Source: Bosea beijingensis
GTDB lineage: Bacteria > Pseudomonadota > Alphaproteobacteria > Rhizobiales > Beijerinckiaceae
Length of the DNA stretch: 64,000 bases
Assembly (NCBI RefSeq): GCF_030758975.1
Contig: NZ_CP132359.1
Location: 3,848,009-3,912,008, forward strand
Direction: 5' to 3'
Shown here: one piece after another, positions 1 through 13,269 of the stretch
Numbering within the stretch: position 1 is the stretch's first letter
Layout of the letters: each line of letters begins with the position of its first letter
The notes under the pieces: model-generated
What the model saw: the letters and a program-made list of their open reading frames with translations, nothing else
Databases searched by the model: none
What the model was told of the DNA's origin: nothing
Made by a program: the position numbers and the translations under genes

Positions 1-1
1 C

Positions 2-241
2 CTCTACGGCCAGATCACGCTCGATGGCGGCCGGCCGGTCCAGACCAATTTCCACGAGTATCGCTCGCTGCGCATCCACGAGATGCCGGAGGTCGAGGTC
101 AGGATCATCGCCTCGACGGAGAAGCCGACCGGCGTCGGCGAGCCCGGCGTGCCGCCGATCGGCCCCGCCGTCGCTAATGCGCTCGCGGCGCTCGGCCATG
201 GCCGGCCCCGCCAGTTGCCGATGCAGGGAGGCTCGGTCTGA
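2..241 (+). CDS. Molybdopterin-binding aldehyde/isoquinoline oxidoreductase, large subunit, C-terminal end (partial)
   Basis: Only the last 79 codons are present; the gene enters from the left edge. The translation contains [17 protein letters not shown], the conserved C-terminal motif of xanthine dehydrogenase/isoquinoline 1-oxidoreductase beta subunits that bind the molybdenum cofactor. Its stop overlaps the start of the downstream diheme cytochrome gene (ATGA), which fits the periplasmic IorB-type oxidoreductases that hand electrons to a c-type cytochrome. The substrate cannot be told from this fragment. Confidence 0.8.
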   Translation, partial: LYGQITLDGGRPVQTNFHEYRSLRIHEMPEVEVRIIASTEKPTGVGEPGVPPIGPAVANALAALGHGRPRQLPMQGGSV

Positions 242-861
242 TGAAAAGGAACCTGTTCCTCTCCGCCGGGGCGGCGCTCGCGGTCTGCCTCGCCGGCAGC
301 GCCCTGACGCTGGCGCAGAACGCTCCCCAGCCCGGCGGTGCAAGCCTGCGCCCCGCATCGAGCTTCTCGTCCATCGCCAACCAGCGCGACCGCTCGGTCG
401 CGCTCTTCACCGAGATGGGCAAGGTGCTGACCCATCCGCGCTGCATGAACTGCCATCCGGCGACGGAGCGGCCGCGTCAGGGCGATCTGCGCAAGCTGCA
501 CGAGCCCGTCGTCGTGCGCGGCAGGGATGGCCGCGGCGCGACCGGCCTGCCATGCACGACATGCCACGGCAAACAGAACTTCGACCCGGCGGGCGTTCCC
601 GGCGACGGGCACTGGGCGCTGGCCCCGGCCTCGATGGCCTGGGAAGGCAAGACGATCGGTCAGATCTGCGAGCAGTTGAAGGACCTGAACCGTAATGGCA
701 GCCGCGATGTCCCCGCGCTGATCAAGCACGTCACCACCGACACGCTCGTGCTCTGGGGCTGGAACCCCGGCAAGGGGCGCCAGCCCGCGCCGGGCACGGC
801 AGCCGAGTTCGGCGCACTGATGCAGGCCTGGGCCGATAGCGGCGCAGCCTGCCCGGCATAG
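241..861 (+). CDS. Diheme c-type cytochrome, electron acceptor of the upstream molybdoenzyme
   Basis: A 206-residue secreted protein with a signal peptide over about residues 1-26 (cleavage near LTLAQ). It has two c-type heme sites, CMNCH at 68-72 and CTTCH at 105-109. It should act in the periplasm as electron acceptor for the molybdopterin oxidoreductase whose stop codon it overlaps by four bases. Isoquinoline-oxidoreductase-type operons commonly carry such a small cytochrome. No axial methionine ligands were assigned. Confidence 0.8.
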   Translation: MKRNLFLSAGAALAVCLAGSALTLAQNAPQPGGASLRPASSFSSIANQRDRSVALFTEMGKVLTHPRCMNCHPATERPRQGDLRKLHEPVVVRGRDGRGATGLPCTTCHGKQNFDPAGVPGDGHWALAPASMAWEGKTIGQICEQLKDLNRNGSRDVPALIKHVTTDTLVLWGWNPGKGRQPAPGTAAEFGALMQAWADSGAACPA

Positions 862-1050
862 GATGGGCGGAGGCTCGATCCAGTTGCCGAGATCGACAAG
901 CGACGCCCTGCCATGCCGGGGCGGCGCGACGCATGACCGCTTCCGCGATCATGCAGTCATCGTCGATCGCTCCGGCTTTGCTCCAGCGCCATGGCCCGAG
1001 ATCGGCTGGATCGGGGCCAGGCGCTATGGATGCAGCCGATCAGGAGCGCC

Positions 1051-1314
1051 TCAGCGCTTCCACGGCTTCTCGCTGATCTCTCCGGTACGAGGATCGATCC
1101 GCAGCTTTTGCGCGACGCCGTCCTTGTAGGCCTTTGCTTCCCAACGCATGCTGTCGGCCTCGATCGAGGCGACGGGCGCATAGCCGGCATCCGTCAGCGA
1201 CCGGTAGACCTTGTCCATCGGGATCCAGTCGGGACCTGGCCTGTCATCCGCCATCGCGCTGGTGAGCGAACCCGCCAGGAGGGCGGCGGCGAGAACGAGG
1301 GTTGCTGGTTTCAT
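1051..1314 (-). CDS. Small secreted PepSY-domain protein
   Basis: An 87-residue protein starting MKPATLVLAAALLAGSLTSA, a signal peptide followed by one PepSY-like unit (WIPMDKVYRSLTDAGYAPV ... YKDGVAQKLRIDPRTG). I chose the ATG at 1314 because a good ribosome site (AGAGAGGT) lies just upstream and the signal peptide begins there; the open frame extends further upstream without such support. It is divergent from a second PepSY gene and a two-component system, so a periplasmic sensory or inhibitory accessory role is plausible. Function is inferred from fold only. Confidence 0.75.
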   Translation of the reverse strand: MKPATLVLAAALLAGSLTSAMADDRPGPDWIPMDKVYRSLTDAGYAPVASIEADSMRWEAKAYKDGVAQKLRIDPRTGEISEKPWKR

Positions 1315-1423
1315 ATCTGACCTCTCTTGGTTGAGACGCCGTTCTTCTGCCAGACTGCTCCCTCGCCTCGCTGACGACACCTGTCAGCGTTTCGTCAGCT
1401 TCCCGCTGCTATGGCGCACGAAC

Positions 1424-1735
1424 ATGGTCCGTCTCCTCCTCCTGCTTCTGCTGCTCTCGGGCGCGTTGTCCACATCCGCCGCCGCTCTCGACCAGAACCG
1501 CGCCCGGGCTGCGATGGAACGCGGCGAGATCCGGCCGCTCGATCAGGTCCTGGCGACGGCGCGCGCGGCCATTCCCGGCGACGTGGTGGCGCTCGACCTC
1601 AAGGACAAGAAGGGCCGCTGGTACTACAAGCTCAAGATCCTGACGCCCGCGGGCAAGCGGCTGGCGATGCGCGTCGATGCCCAATCCCTGCAGATCCTGA
1701 AGCAGGAAGAAGACGACGACGATGACGACGATTGA
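1424..1735 (+). CDS. Small secreted PepSY-domain protein with poly-aspartate tail
   Basis: A 103-residue protein. The signal peptide is MVRLLLLLLLLSGALSTSAA, followed by one PepSY unit (RPLDQVLATARAAIPGDVV ... YYKLKILTPAGKRLAMRVD). It ends in EEDDDDDDD, a run of acidic residues that could bind divalent cations. The start at 1424 is preferred because it gives a signal peptide; the open frame extends to 1211. The gene ends 9 bp before the response regulator and is probably cotranscribed with it. PepSY proteins next to PhoP/PhoQ-like systems are common in Alphaproteobacteria. A role in metal or envelope sensing is inference. Confidence 0.75.
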   Translation: MVRLLLLLLLLSGALSTSAAALDQNRARAAMERGEIRPLDQVLATARAAIPGDVVALDLKDKKGRWYYKLKILTPAGKRLAMRVDAQSLQILKQEEDDDDDDD

Positions 1736-1744
1736 GCCGCGCTC

Positions 1745-2422
1745 ATGCGTATCCTGATCGCGGAGGACGAGAGCGCCATCGCGGCGGATATCAAGGCCGG
1801 CGTCGAGCGGGCCGGCTATGTGGCCGATGTCGTCGGCGACGGCGAGGCGGCCTGGTTCCAGGCAGAGGTCGAGAGCTATGACGCCATGGTGCTTGATCTC
1901 GGCCTGCCGCGCCTCGACGGCCTGAGCGTGCTGCGCCGGCTACGCGCCGCGAACGTCACCTTGCCCGTGCTGATCCTCACGGCGCGCGACGGCTGGCGCG
2001 AGCGCGTCGACGGGATCGATGCCGGCGCGGACGATTACCTGGTGAAACCGTTCCGCATGGAGGAATTGCAGGCGCGCCTCCGGGCGATCCTGCGCCGCGC
2101 CGCCGGTCATGCCTCCCCGATCCTCAGGGCCGGCCCGATCGAGCTGGACACGCGGACGCGCGACGTGACGGTCGAGGGGCAGCAGGTCGCCCTCACCGCA
2201 CTGGAATATCGCCTCGTCTCGTTTCTCCTGCACCGGCAGGGGCGGTTCGTCAGCCAGGGCGACCTGATCGAGCATCTCTACGATGCGGCCAGCGAGCGGG
2301 ACGTGAACGCCCTCGAAGCGGTGCTGACACGCCTGCGCCGCAAGATCGGGCCCGGCGTGATCGAGACGCGCCGGGGCCACGGCTATATCATCGCAACCGA
2401 CGGCCCGGCCGAGGACCCGTGA
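1745..2422 (+). CDS. OmpR/PhoP-family response regulator
   Basis: A 225-residue two-domain regulator. The receiver has the acidic pocket at E7/D8, the phospho-acceptor Asp51 in MVLDLGLPRLDG, the switch Thr79 and Lys101 in DDYLVKPF. The C-terminal winged-helix DNA-binding domain ends with ETRRGHGYII. It overlaps the histidine kinase by four bases (GTGA), so the two are translationally coupled. The closest family type is PhoP/QseB. Targets are unknown; the neighbouring PepSY genes are likely candidates. Confidence 0.93.
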   Translation: MRILIAEDESAIAADIKAGVERAGYVADVVGDGEAAWFQAEVESYDAMVLDLGLPRLDGLSVLRRLRAANVTLPVLILTARDGWRERVDGIDAGADDYLVKPFRMEELQARLRAILRRAAGHASPILRAGPIELDTRTRDVTVEGQQVALTALEYRLVSFLLHRQGRFVSQGDLIEHLYDAASERDVNALEAVLTRLRRKIGPGVIETRRGHGYIIATDGPAEDP

Positions 2423-3786
2423 TCCGCAGCTCCCTGCGCCTGAGGCTCGCAATCGCCGCCTCCGTGCTGGTGGCCCTGGCGCTGGCGCTGGCGGGCATCG
2501 GGCTCGTGGTGATCTTCGACCGCGTTCTCGACGAACGCGCCGCCGACGAACTGGACCGCTCGGCGAAATTCCTCACCGGGCAGATCGCGCTCTCGCCGAC
2601 CGGCGCACTGACGATCGGCACCGAGTTGCCCGACCCGCGCTTCGCGACCCCCTATGGCGGCCAGTACTGGCAGGTCGAGGCCGCGGATGGGCGGGAGTTG
2701 CGGTCCCGCTCGCTTTGGGACGCCCGCCTCGATCGCGATGCGCTGGCAGCCGCGCCGGCCGCTCCGCTCGGCTTCGCTCTAGCCGGCCCCGACGGGCAGC
2801 GGCTGATCGCGGTGACGCGGCGCTTCGCGATCGACCGGGGCGGCCACGAGACGCGGCTTGCCGTCACCGTCGCGATGGACCGCCGCGATCTCGAAAGCGC
2901 ACGCGCCAACTATGTCGGCCTTCTCGTTCCCTCGCTCGTCGCGCTCGGCCTGGTCCTGGCAATGGCTATGTGGCTGTTCGTCGCCCGCGCGCTGGTTCCG
3001 TTCAGGACACTACGGCTTGAGCTGAAGGCGGTGCAAGATGGACAGCGCTCCGCCCTGCCCGGCCATTTTCCCACCGAGGTTCAGCCTCTCGTCGACGGGC
3101 TGAACCGGCTCATCCAGATGCAGGAAACGGCATTGGCGCGAGCCCGCGCGCAGGCGGGCGACATGGCGCACGGGCTGAAGACGCCGTTGGCCGTGCTCGA
3201 ATCGCTCGCCCGCAACGTCGCACCACAGGACCCGGAGCTCGCGCAGGCGATCGAGGGGCAGGCCCTCGCCATGGGGCGACAGGTCGAGCGTTCGCTGGCC
3301 CGCGCGCGTGCCGCGGCCGCTCAGCGGCTGGCCCGGCAGTCCTGCCTGGTGGCGCCGATCGTGGAAAAGCTGGTCGTCGCCTTGCGCCGCCTTCCGGAAG
3401 CCGATTCCCTGCGCTGGGAGGTCTCGCTTCCCGAAGAGCTCTGTTACCCCTGCGAGGACGGCGATCTCACCGAGCTTCTCGGAAACCTGCTCGACAATGC
3501 CCGCAAATGGGCGCACCGGACCGTCGCCGTTACCGGCGGCCGTTCAGCGGAAGGCCTGATGCAGCTTTCGGTCGAGGATGACGGTCCGGGCATGAGCGAG
3601 ACGGCCATGTCCCGCGTCGCGCGCGGTCGACGCTGGGACGAAACCGTCACGGGCACGGGCTTCGGCCTGGCGATCGCCGCCGAATTGGCGGAGGAGACGG
3701 GTGGGGAGCTCACGCTCCAGCGCTCGGCGCTGGGCGGGCTGCGCGTCGCGCTGCGCTGGGGCCAGGATGGCTCCATCGCCGCATGA
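2419..3786 (+). CDS. Sensor histidine kinase (PhoQ/QseC-like)
   Basis: A 455-residue membrane kinase with a GTG start inside the regulator's stop. TM1 lies at about 10-32, a periplasmic sensor region follows, TM2 is at about 167-190, then HAMP. The phospho-accepting His is at about 251 in DMAHGLKTPL (the AHxLKTPL form typical of PhoQ-like kinases). The ATPase domain has the N box NLLDNARKWA, the G1 box DDGPGMSE and the G2 box GTGFGLAIA. It should phosphorylate the upstream regulator. The signal is not deducible, although the adjacent PepSY proteins suggest an envelope or cation stimulus. Confidence 0.92.
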   Translation: MIRSSLRLRLAIAASVLVALALALAGIGLVVIFDRVLDERAADELDRSAKFLTGQIALSPTGALTIGTELPDPRFATPYGGQYWQVEAADGRELRSRSLWDARLDRDALAAAPAAPLGFALAGPDGQRLIAVTRRFAIDRGGHETRLAVTVAMDRRDLESARANYVGLLVPSLVALGLVLAMAMWLFVARALVPFRTLRLELKAVQDGQRSALPGHFPTEVQPLVDGLNRLIQMQETALARARAQAGDMAHGLKTPLAVLESLARNVAPQDPELAQAIEGQALAMGRQVERSLARARAAAAQRLARQSCLVAPIVEKLVVALRRLPEADSLRWEVSLPEELCYPCEDGDLTELLGNLLDNARKWAHRTVAVTGGRSAEGLMQLSVEDDGPGMSETAMSRVARGRRWDETVTGTGFGLAIAAELAEETGGELTLQRSALGGLRVALRWGQDGSIAA

Positions 3787-3903
3787 AGAACGCGAGCAGG
3801 GCTGGCCTCGCCGATGCAGGACAGGCGCAGGCCATCTCGCTTCGCCATGACCTGCGAATACTCGCCGGATCGCTGGCTCGACAAAGGATCGCAACCCGGC
3901 TTT

Positions 3904-3931
3904 CGCTGGCGACTGCGCCGCCAGCGTTTTT
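3904..3931 (+). terminator. Intrinsic terminator of the two-component operon
   Basis: A perfect 8-bp GC-rich stem (CGCTGGCG / CGCCAGCG, 3904-3911 and 3919-3926) with a 7-nt loop is followed directly by TTTTT. It lies 118 bp after the kinase stop and separates this operon from the polysaccharide locus. The rest of 3787-4058 shows no gene; it presumably holds the promoter of the next operon, but I could not assign one convincingly. Confidence 0.8.
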
Positions 3932-4058
3932 CAACACGCATGCGTTGCTTCGGTGCGCTTGCAGTGTACGCTGGTTGACATCTTTCTAAGGCAGCGGCAA
4001 AGCCACCCGCATCTTTGCTTGCCGCGTCCAGCGCGCCTTCTCACGCAGAAAGCCGGTC

Positions 4059-6403
<2,345 letters not shown>

Positions 6404-6406
6404 ACG

Positions 6407-7009
6407 ATGGCCGGCGCGTCGCAGATGCGGGAAGACCCGCGCTTTCCCGGCGCGCTGATCCATGAAAGCGCCTATGTCGACGAGGGCGCGACGCTCGGCG
6501 CCGGCAGCAAGATCTGGCATTTCGTGCATGTGCTGGGCCAGACCACGATCGGGCGCGACTGCGTGCTCGGCCAGAACGTGATGGCCGGGCCACGCGTGAC
6601 GATCGGCGACGGCTGCAAGATCCAGAACAACGTCGCGCTCTACGACGGTGTCGAGCTGGAGGCGGACGTGTTCTGCGGCCCGTCCTGCGTCTTCACGAAC
6701 GTCAACAACCCTCGCGCCTTCATGAACCGCAAGGCCGAGTTCCGCCGCACGCTCGTGAAGCGCGGCGCGAGCATCGGCGCCAACGCGACCATCGTCTGCG
6801 GGCATACGCTCGGCGCTTATTGCTTCATCGCCGCCGGCGCGGTGGTGACGAAGGACGTGCCGGATTATGCTTTGATGGCTGGCGTACCGGCGCGCCGCAT
6901 CGGCTGGATGAGCAAGGCCGGCGAGAAGCTCGGGGCGGAACTGACCTGCCCGCTGACCGGAACGCGCTATCGGGAAACCGGCCCGGAGCAGCTTGAGGAG
7001 ATTGCCTGA
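6407..7009 (+). CDS. wbpD: UDP-3-amino sugar N-acetyltransferase, left-handed beta-helix (WbpD-type)
   Basis: A 200-residue hexapeptide-repeat acyltransferase. The repeats (for example [45 protein letters not shown]) form a left-handed beta-helix trimer that uses acetyl-CoA. WbpD acetylates the 3-amino group of UDP-GlcNAc(3NH2)A to give UDP-2,3-diacetamido-2,3-dideoxy-glucuronate. The start lies 3 bp after wbpB, and the stop overlaps the wbpE start (TGATG). Confidence 0.87.
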   Translation: MAGASQMREDPRFPGALIHESAYVDEGATLGAGSKIWHFVHVLGQTTIGRDCVLGQNVMAGPRVTIGDGCKIQNNVALYDGVELEADVFCGPSCVFTNVNNPRAFMNRKAEFRRTLVKRGASIGANATIVCGHTLGAYCFIAAGAVVTKDVPDYALMAGVPARRIGWMSKAGEKLGAELTCPLTGTRYRETGPEQLEEIA

Positions 7010-8166
7010 TGAGCGAGCGTCCCGTGATCGAGTTCATCGACCTCAAGGCCCAGCGCCAGCATATCGGCAAGGCGATGGACGAGGCGATTCTCAAGGTCGT
7101 CCATGACGGCAACTACATCCTCGGCGAACAGGTCCAGCAGTTCGAGGCCGGGCTCGCGGCCTTCTGCGGGGCCAAGCACGCGATCGGCGTCGCCAACGGC
7201 ACGGATGCGCTGATCCTCGTGCTCGAAGCGCTCGGCATCGGCCCCGGCGATGCCGTGATCTGCCCGAGCTTCACCTTCGCCGCGACCGCCGAGGTCGTTG
7301 CCTGGATGGGTGCGACCCCCGTCTTCGCCGAGATCGACGAAGCCACCTACAATATCGACCCGAAGAGCCTCGGAGCCACGCTCGAAACCGCGAAGCAGCA
7401 CAAGCTCAACCCGCGCGCCCTGATCAGCGTCGATCTGTTCGGCCAGGCTTGCGACTACGAGCCGATCGAAGCCTTCTGCAAGCAGAACGGCCTCGTCCTG
7501 ATCTCGGATTCGGCGCAGGGCTATGGGGCGCGCTACAAGGGCCGCGTCGCCGGCGCGATCGGCGATTTCGCGACGACCAGCTTCTTCCCGGCGAAGCCCC
7601 TCGGCTGCTATGGCGATGGCGGCGCGATCCTGACCGACAGCGACGAGCACGCCGCACTGCTGATGTCGCTGCGCTTCCACGGCAAGGGCTCGTACAAATA
7701 CGACAATGTCCGCGTCGGCGTGAACTCGCGGCTCGACACCATCCAGGCCGCGGTGCTGATCGAGAAGCTCAAGATCTATGCCGAGGAAATCGAGAAACGG
7801 CAGGTCGTGGCGGCCCGCTACACCGCCGCACTCAAGGACGTCGTGGTCACCCCCCATGTCATGGCGGATTGCGTCTCGACCTGGGCCCAGTACACGATCC
7901 GCGTCGATGCCGACCGCCGCGACGCCTTTCAGGCTGCACTGAAGGCCAAGGGCGTGCCGACGACCGTCTACTACCCGAAGCCGCTGCACCAGCAGACCGC
8001 CTACAAGCATTATCCCGTCGCGGGGAATGGTCTGCCGATCTCCGAGCGCGTCGCGCAGGAGGTGGTCGCGCTGCCGATGCACCCCTATCTCGACGAATCG
8101 ACGCAGGATTACATCATCGCACAGGTTCTGGAGGCTCTGGCCGCACCGGCGGCCGCGGTGGCATGA
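7009..8166 (+). CDS. wbpE: UDP-3-keto-GlcNAcA 3-aminotransferase, DegT/DnrJ/EryC1 family (WbpE-type)
   Basis: A 385-residue PLP enzyme that uses glutamate to aminate C3 of the keto sugar made by WbpB. The PLP lysine is at about 196 in SFFPAKPLGCYGDGG, the canonical SFFPxKxLGxxGDGG site. The upstream NGTDALILVLEALG and the SDSAQ motif are also typical. It overlaps wbpD by one base and the next glycosyltransferase by four. With wbpA, B and D it completes the route to UDP-GlcNAc(3NAc)A. Confidence 0.9.
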   Translation: MSERPVIEFIDLKAQRQHIGKAMDEAILKVVHDGNYILGEQVQQFEAGLAAFCGAKHAIGVANGTDALILVLEALGIGPGDAVICPSFTFAATAEVVAWMGATPVFAEIDEATYNIDPKSLGATLETAKQHKLNPRALISVDLFGQACDYEPIEAFCKQNGLVLISDSAQGYGARYKGRVAGAIGDFATTSFFPAKPLGCYGDGGAILTDSDEHAALLMSLRFHGKGSYKYDNVRVGVNSRLDTIQAAVLIEKLKIYAEEIEKRQVVAARYTAALKDVVVTPHVMADCVSTWAQYTIRVDADRRDAFQAALKAKGVPTTVYYPKPLHQQTAYKHYPVAGNGLPISERVAQEVVALPMHPYLDESTQDYIIAQVLEALAAPAAAVA

Positions 8167-9260
8167 GCCGGCAGAAGCGGCTGGCTTATCTGGCGCTGGA
8201 AAACCCGCGGCCCGGCCAGGCTGCGCATACGCATGTCCACGCCATCATCGGCGAGCTGAGATCACTCGGCTGGGACGTGACCCTCTTCACCGCCGCGAAG
8301 AGCGGCGCCTCCGGCCGGGCCTCGTTCCCGGTGCGGCTCATGTCGCAGCTCGCCGCGCAAGCCTCCCTGCTGATGAAGGCGGCACGTTACCGCGTCGTCT
8401 TCGTGAGAGGGCATTGCATGGCGGCGCCGGCCGCGCTCATCCTGCGGCTTCTCGGCAAGACCGTCGTCCACGAGATCAACGGCACCACGCGCGATATCGT
8501 CGTCACCTATCCGGCCCTGCGACGGCTCTATCCGGTTTTCGCCTGGCTCGACCGCATCCAGCACAAGACGGCGGATCATCTTTTCGCGGTGACGGAAGCG
8601 CTCGCCCGCTGGGCCAGCGATCATGCCGGGCATGACCGGGTTTCGGTGGTGACGAATGCCGCCGATACCGCGCTTTTCAATCCACAGGGCCCGAAAACCT
8701 CCTTCGATCGGCCCTATGTCGTCTTTGTCGGCGGCCTGGTGCGCTGGCACGGCATCCAGACGATGCTCGCGGCGATCGACCACCCGTCATGGCCCGACGG
8801 CGTCCGGCTGGTCATCGCCGGAGACGGCGTCGAAGCTCCCGCCGTGAAGGCCGCCCGGTCGGACCGTCTTACCTATCTCGGCAGGCAGGAGCAGGACGCC
8901 CTTCCGTCGCTGTACCGGGGGGCGCTGGCCAGCCTCGTCACGATCGAGAATCCCGAGGGGCGCTCCGATTACGGCGTCATGCCGCTCAAGCTGTTCGAAT
9001 CGATGGCCTGCGGCGTCACCGTCATCGCCAGCGACCTGAAGGGACAGGCGGAGCTCGTGCGCTCCACCGGTTGCGGGCTGGTCATTCCCCCGCAAGACCT
9101 GGCGGCGCTTGCGGAAGCCGTCGCGCGCCTCGCCGCCGATCCGTCCGCAGCCGCGGCGATGGGCGAACGCGGTGCGACCGAAGCGCTTGCTCACCATTCA
9201 TGGGCGGCGCGTGCCGCGGCGATCGATAGCGTTCTCGGGCAGATCGAGGGCGCGCGATGA
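8163..9260 (+). CDS. GT4-family glycosyltransferase
   Basis: A 365-residue GT-B fold enzyme beginning MSRQKRLAYLALENPRPGQ. The ATG at 8163 overlaps the wbpE stop by four bases; the longer open frame upstream is a shadow of wbpE. The C-terminal donor domain has VFVGGLVRWHGIQTML and the EX7E-type segment KLFESMACGVTVIASDLKG. It probably adds one residue of the repeat unit on the cytoplasmic face of the membrane. Donor and acceptor cannot be assigned. Confidence 0.85.
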   Translation: MSRQKRLAYLALENPRPGQAAHTHVHAIIGELRSLGWDVTLFTAAKSGASGRASFPVRLMSQLAAQASLLMKAARYRVVFVRGHCMAAPAALILRLLGKTVVHEINGTTRDIVVTYPALRRLYPVFAWLDRIQHKTADHLFAVTEALARWASDHAGHDRVSVVTNAADTALFNPQGPKTSFDRPYVVFVGGLVRWHGIQTMLAAIDHPSWPDGVRLVIAGDGVEAPAVKAARSDRLTYLGRQEQDALPSLYRGALASLVTIENPEGRSDYGVMPLKLFESMACGVTVIASDLKGQAELVRSTGCGLVIPPQDLAALAEAVARLAADPSAAAAMGERGATEALAHHSWAARAAAIDSVLGQIEGAR

Positions 9261-10450
9261 CAGCCGGGGACCGCCGTCGCTCGGTCGGTATCCTGACCCA
9301 CACGGCCATTGCCGACGACCCGCGGGTTCGTCGGCAGGTGGAGGCCTTCAGCAAGGCCGGCTGGCGTGTCCTCGCGTTCGGCGCCAAGGGAGGGCGTGCC
9401 GCGCCGCCGGCAGGCGAGCTGCTGGAAGCGCATCTGCCGTCCTACGACCGTACGTTCCGAAGCCGGTTGCGGCGGCTCGTGCGCCTCGGCCGCCTACAGG
9501 TGCAGCCATGGGCGCCGGAGGCCGTCTTCTGGAATCTTCCGGAAAACTACGGTGCCATCCTCGACCTCGCCGAGCCCTATCGCCCGGATCTCTGGCTGGC
9601 GAACGACTGGACCATGCTGCCTCTCGCGACGCGGCTGGCCGAGAGGGATCGCATCCCGTTCATCTACGACACGCATGAATTCGCCTCGGACGAATTCCCC
9701 GAGAACTGGAAATGGCGCACCTTCATGCGCCCGCTGGTCAGCAAGATCGAAGCGGCCGGCATTGCCCGGGCCGCGGAGATCACCTGCGTCTCCGACGGCA
9801 TCGCCGACAGGCTGGCGGCCGTCTACGGGCTGGCGCGCCGCCCTGTGGTGGTCCGCAACGTGCCCCGCTACGAGGAAATGCCGTTCCGGCCGTGCGGCGA
9901 GTGCATCAAGGTGCTCTATCATGGCCTGGTGATGCCGAACCGCGGGCTGGAGGCCCTGATCGGTTCCGTCGCGCTCTGGCGCGACGAGTTCGAGCTAACG
10001 ATCCGCGGGCCGGGCAGCGACACCTATCTCGCCGAGCTTCGTCGCCTTGCCGAGGCCGGCGGCGTGACGCAGCGGGTCCATTTCGATCCGCCCGTGCCGT
10101 TCACGGACCTGGTTCGGGCGGCGTCGGCATATGATATCGGCATCTTCGTGCTCTCGCCGCATTCGCACCAGAACCGCTACGTACTGCCCAACAAGCTGTT
10201 CGAATACACGATGGCGGGGCTTTGCGTCTGCGTCTCGGATCTTCCGGAAATGGCGGCGGTGATCGCCCATTATGGCCAGGGCCGCCTGATCGCAGGCCTC
10301 TCCACCACCGACATCGCTACGGTCGTCAACGGACTCGACCGCTCCGCCGTGGAGGAGCACAAACGCCGCGCGCTCGTCGCCGCCCGGGAATTGAGCTGGG
10401 AGCACGAAGAGCGGCGCATGATGGAGATTGCGGACGCCCTGACGGCCTAG
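9257..10450 (+). CDS. GT4-family glycosyltransferase
   Basis: A 397-residue GT-B protein. Its N-terminal motif SVGILTHTAIADDPRVRRQ (a variant of ADDPRVRRQ) and the donor-domain motif NKLFEYTMAGLCVCVSDLPE recur in the glycosyltransferases at 27966 and 30682, so the three look like paralogues. It overlaps the upstream GT gene by four bases. Probably a hexosyl- or uronosyltransferase for the repeat unit; specificity is unknown. Confidence 0.85.
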   Translation: MTAGDRRRSVGILTHTAIADDPRVRRQVEAFSKAGWRVLAFGAKGGRAAPPAGELLEAHLPSYDRTFRSRLRRLVRLGRLQVQPWAPEAVFWNLPENYGAILDLAEPYRPDLWLANDWTMLPLATRLAERDRIPFIYDTHEFASDEFPENWKWRTFMRPLVSKIEAAGIARAAEITCVSDGIADRLAAVYGLARRPVVVRNVPRYEEMPFRPCGECIKVLYHGLVMPNRGLEALIGSVALWRDEFELTIRGPGSDTYLAELRRLAEAGGVTQRVHFDPPVPFTDLVRAASAYDIGIFVLSPHSHQNRYVLPNKLFEYTMAGLCVCVSDLPEMAAVIAHYGQGRLIAGLSTTDIATVVNGLDRSAVEEHKRRALVAARELSWEHEERRMMEIADALTA

Positions 10451-10460
10451 CCGGCTTCGC

Positions 10461-10487
10461 TTGAAGAGCGCGGACGCACCGTATAGA
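10461..10487 (+). promoter_or_regulatory. Weak candidate internal promoter before asnB-like gene
   Basis: TTGAAG (10461) and TATAGA (10482) are separated by 15 bp, shorter than ideal. The 98-bp gap here is the only sizeable gap in an otherwise overlapping gene block, which makes an internal promoter plausible. No experimental support. Confidence 0.25.
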
Positions 10488-10548
10488 AGCTGCCGACTGC
10501 GCGGCGCCTTCGTCGCTGCGGCGGCGGAAAAGCAAGCGGAACAGGACG

Positions 10549-12438
<1,890 letters not shown>

Positions 12439-12450
12439 AGGCGCAGGTTC

Positions 12451-13269
12451 ATGACACTGGCCCGTAAAGTCGGAGATTTCCTGCTGGCGCCGTGGCAACT
12501 GGTCTTCCGGCACCGGGCGATCCTGACCACGACGTCGCTGATCGAATTGCGCATGATGTATGCGGGATCGGTGCTCGGGCTGGCCTGGGTGATCCTGGCG
12601 CCGCTGCTGCTGCTCGCCATCTACACGCTGACCTATGCCTATATCTTCCAGGTCCGCGTCCCCGGCCTGACCACGGCGGATTACATCGCCCATGTCTCGG
12701 CGGGGCTGATCGCCTTCCTCTCCTTCGCGGGAGCGCTGGCCGGCGGCTCGGTCTCGGTGATCCGCAACAAGCAGATGCTGACCAGTACCGTCTTCCCCCC
12801 TGAGCTTCTCCCGGTCAGGGCGGTGATCGTCACGCTGCCGCCGCTTCTCGTCGGCGGGCTGGTGATCGCCGCGGGCGCGATGCTCTACGGCTCGGCCGGC
12901 AGCAGCGTGCTCGCGCTCCCGGTCGTCATGCTGCTCCAGTTCATGTTCACCTGCGGCATCGTCTGGGTGCTGGCGCTGGTGACCCTGGTGCTGCGGGACA
13001 TCCAGCATCTCATCCAGTATCTCGTGATCATCCTGCTGATCGTGACGCCGATCGGCTACGTGCTGGAAATGGTCCCGCCGCGGCTGGCGCTGCTGACCTA
13101 TCTCAATCCGCTGGCCTATTTCGTCCTGTCCTATCAGGAGATCCTCGTGCGCGGCGCCCTTCCGACAGGCAAGCTCGCGACGGCCATGGTCCTCTCGTCG
13201 ATCCTGTCGTTCTCGGGCGGTTTCTGGCTGTTCCAGCGCGCCAAGCTGGCATTCTACGACTATGCCTGA
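12451..13269 (+). CDS. wzm: Polysaccharide ABC exporter permease (Wzm-like)
   Basis: A 272-residue ABC-2 type integral membrane protein with about six transmembrane segments (for example GLAWVILAPLLLLAIYTLTY and LIQYLVIILLIVTPIGYVLE). The early motif IELRMMYAGSVLGLAWVILAPL is typical of Wzm/KpsM/TagG permeases. It exports the finished, lipid-linked glycan across the inner membrane. It overlaps wzt by 8 bp. This is the only permease in the locus although two ATPase genes are present. Confidence 0.88.
   Translation: MTLARKVGDFLLAPWQLVFRHRAILTTTSLIELRMMYAGSVLGLAWVILAPLLLLAIYTLTYAYIFQVRVPGLTTADYIAHVSAGLIAFLSFAGALAGGSVSVIRNKQMLTSTVFPPELLPVRAVIVTLPPLLVGGLVIAAGAMLYGSAGSSVLALPVVMLLQFMFTCGIVWVLALVTLVLRDIQHLIQYLVIILLIVTPIGYVLEMVPPRLALLTYLNPLAYFVLSYQEILVRGALPTGKLATAMVLSSILSFSGGFWLFQRAKLAFYDYA

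Noticed and set aside
863..1129. 88-codon open frame after the cytochrome gene
   Set aside because: No ribosome site or family similarity, and it overlaps the PepSY gene antisense.
3975..4003. TTGACA as a -35 box for wbpA
   Set aside because: No acceptable -10 at 16-18 bp; the hexamer alone is not enough.
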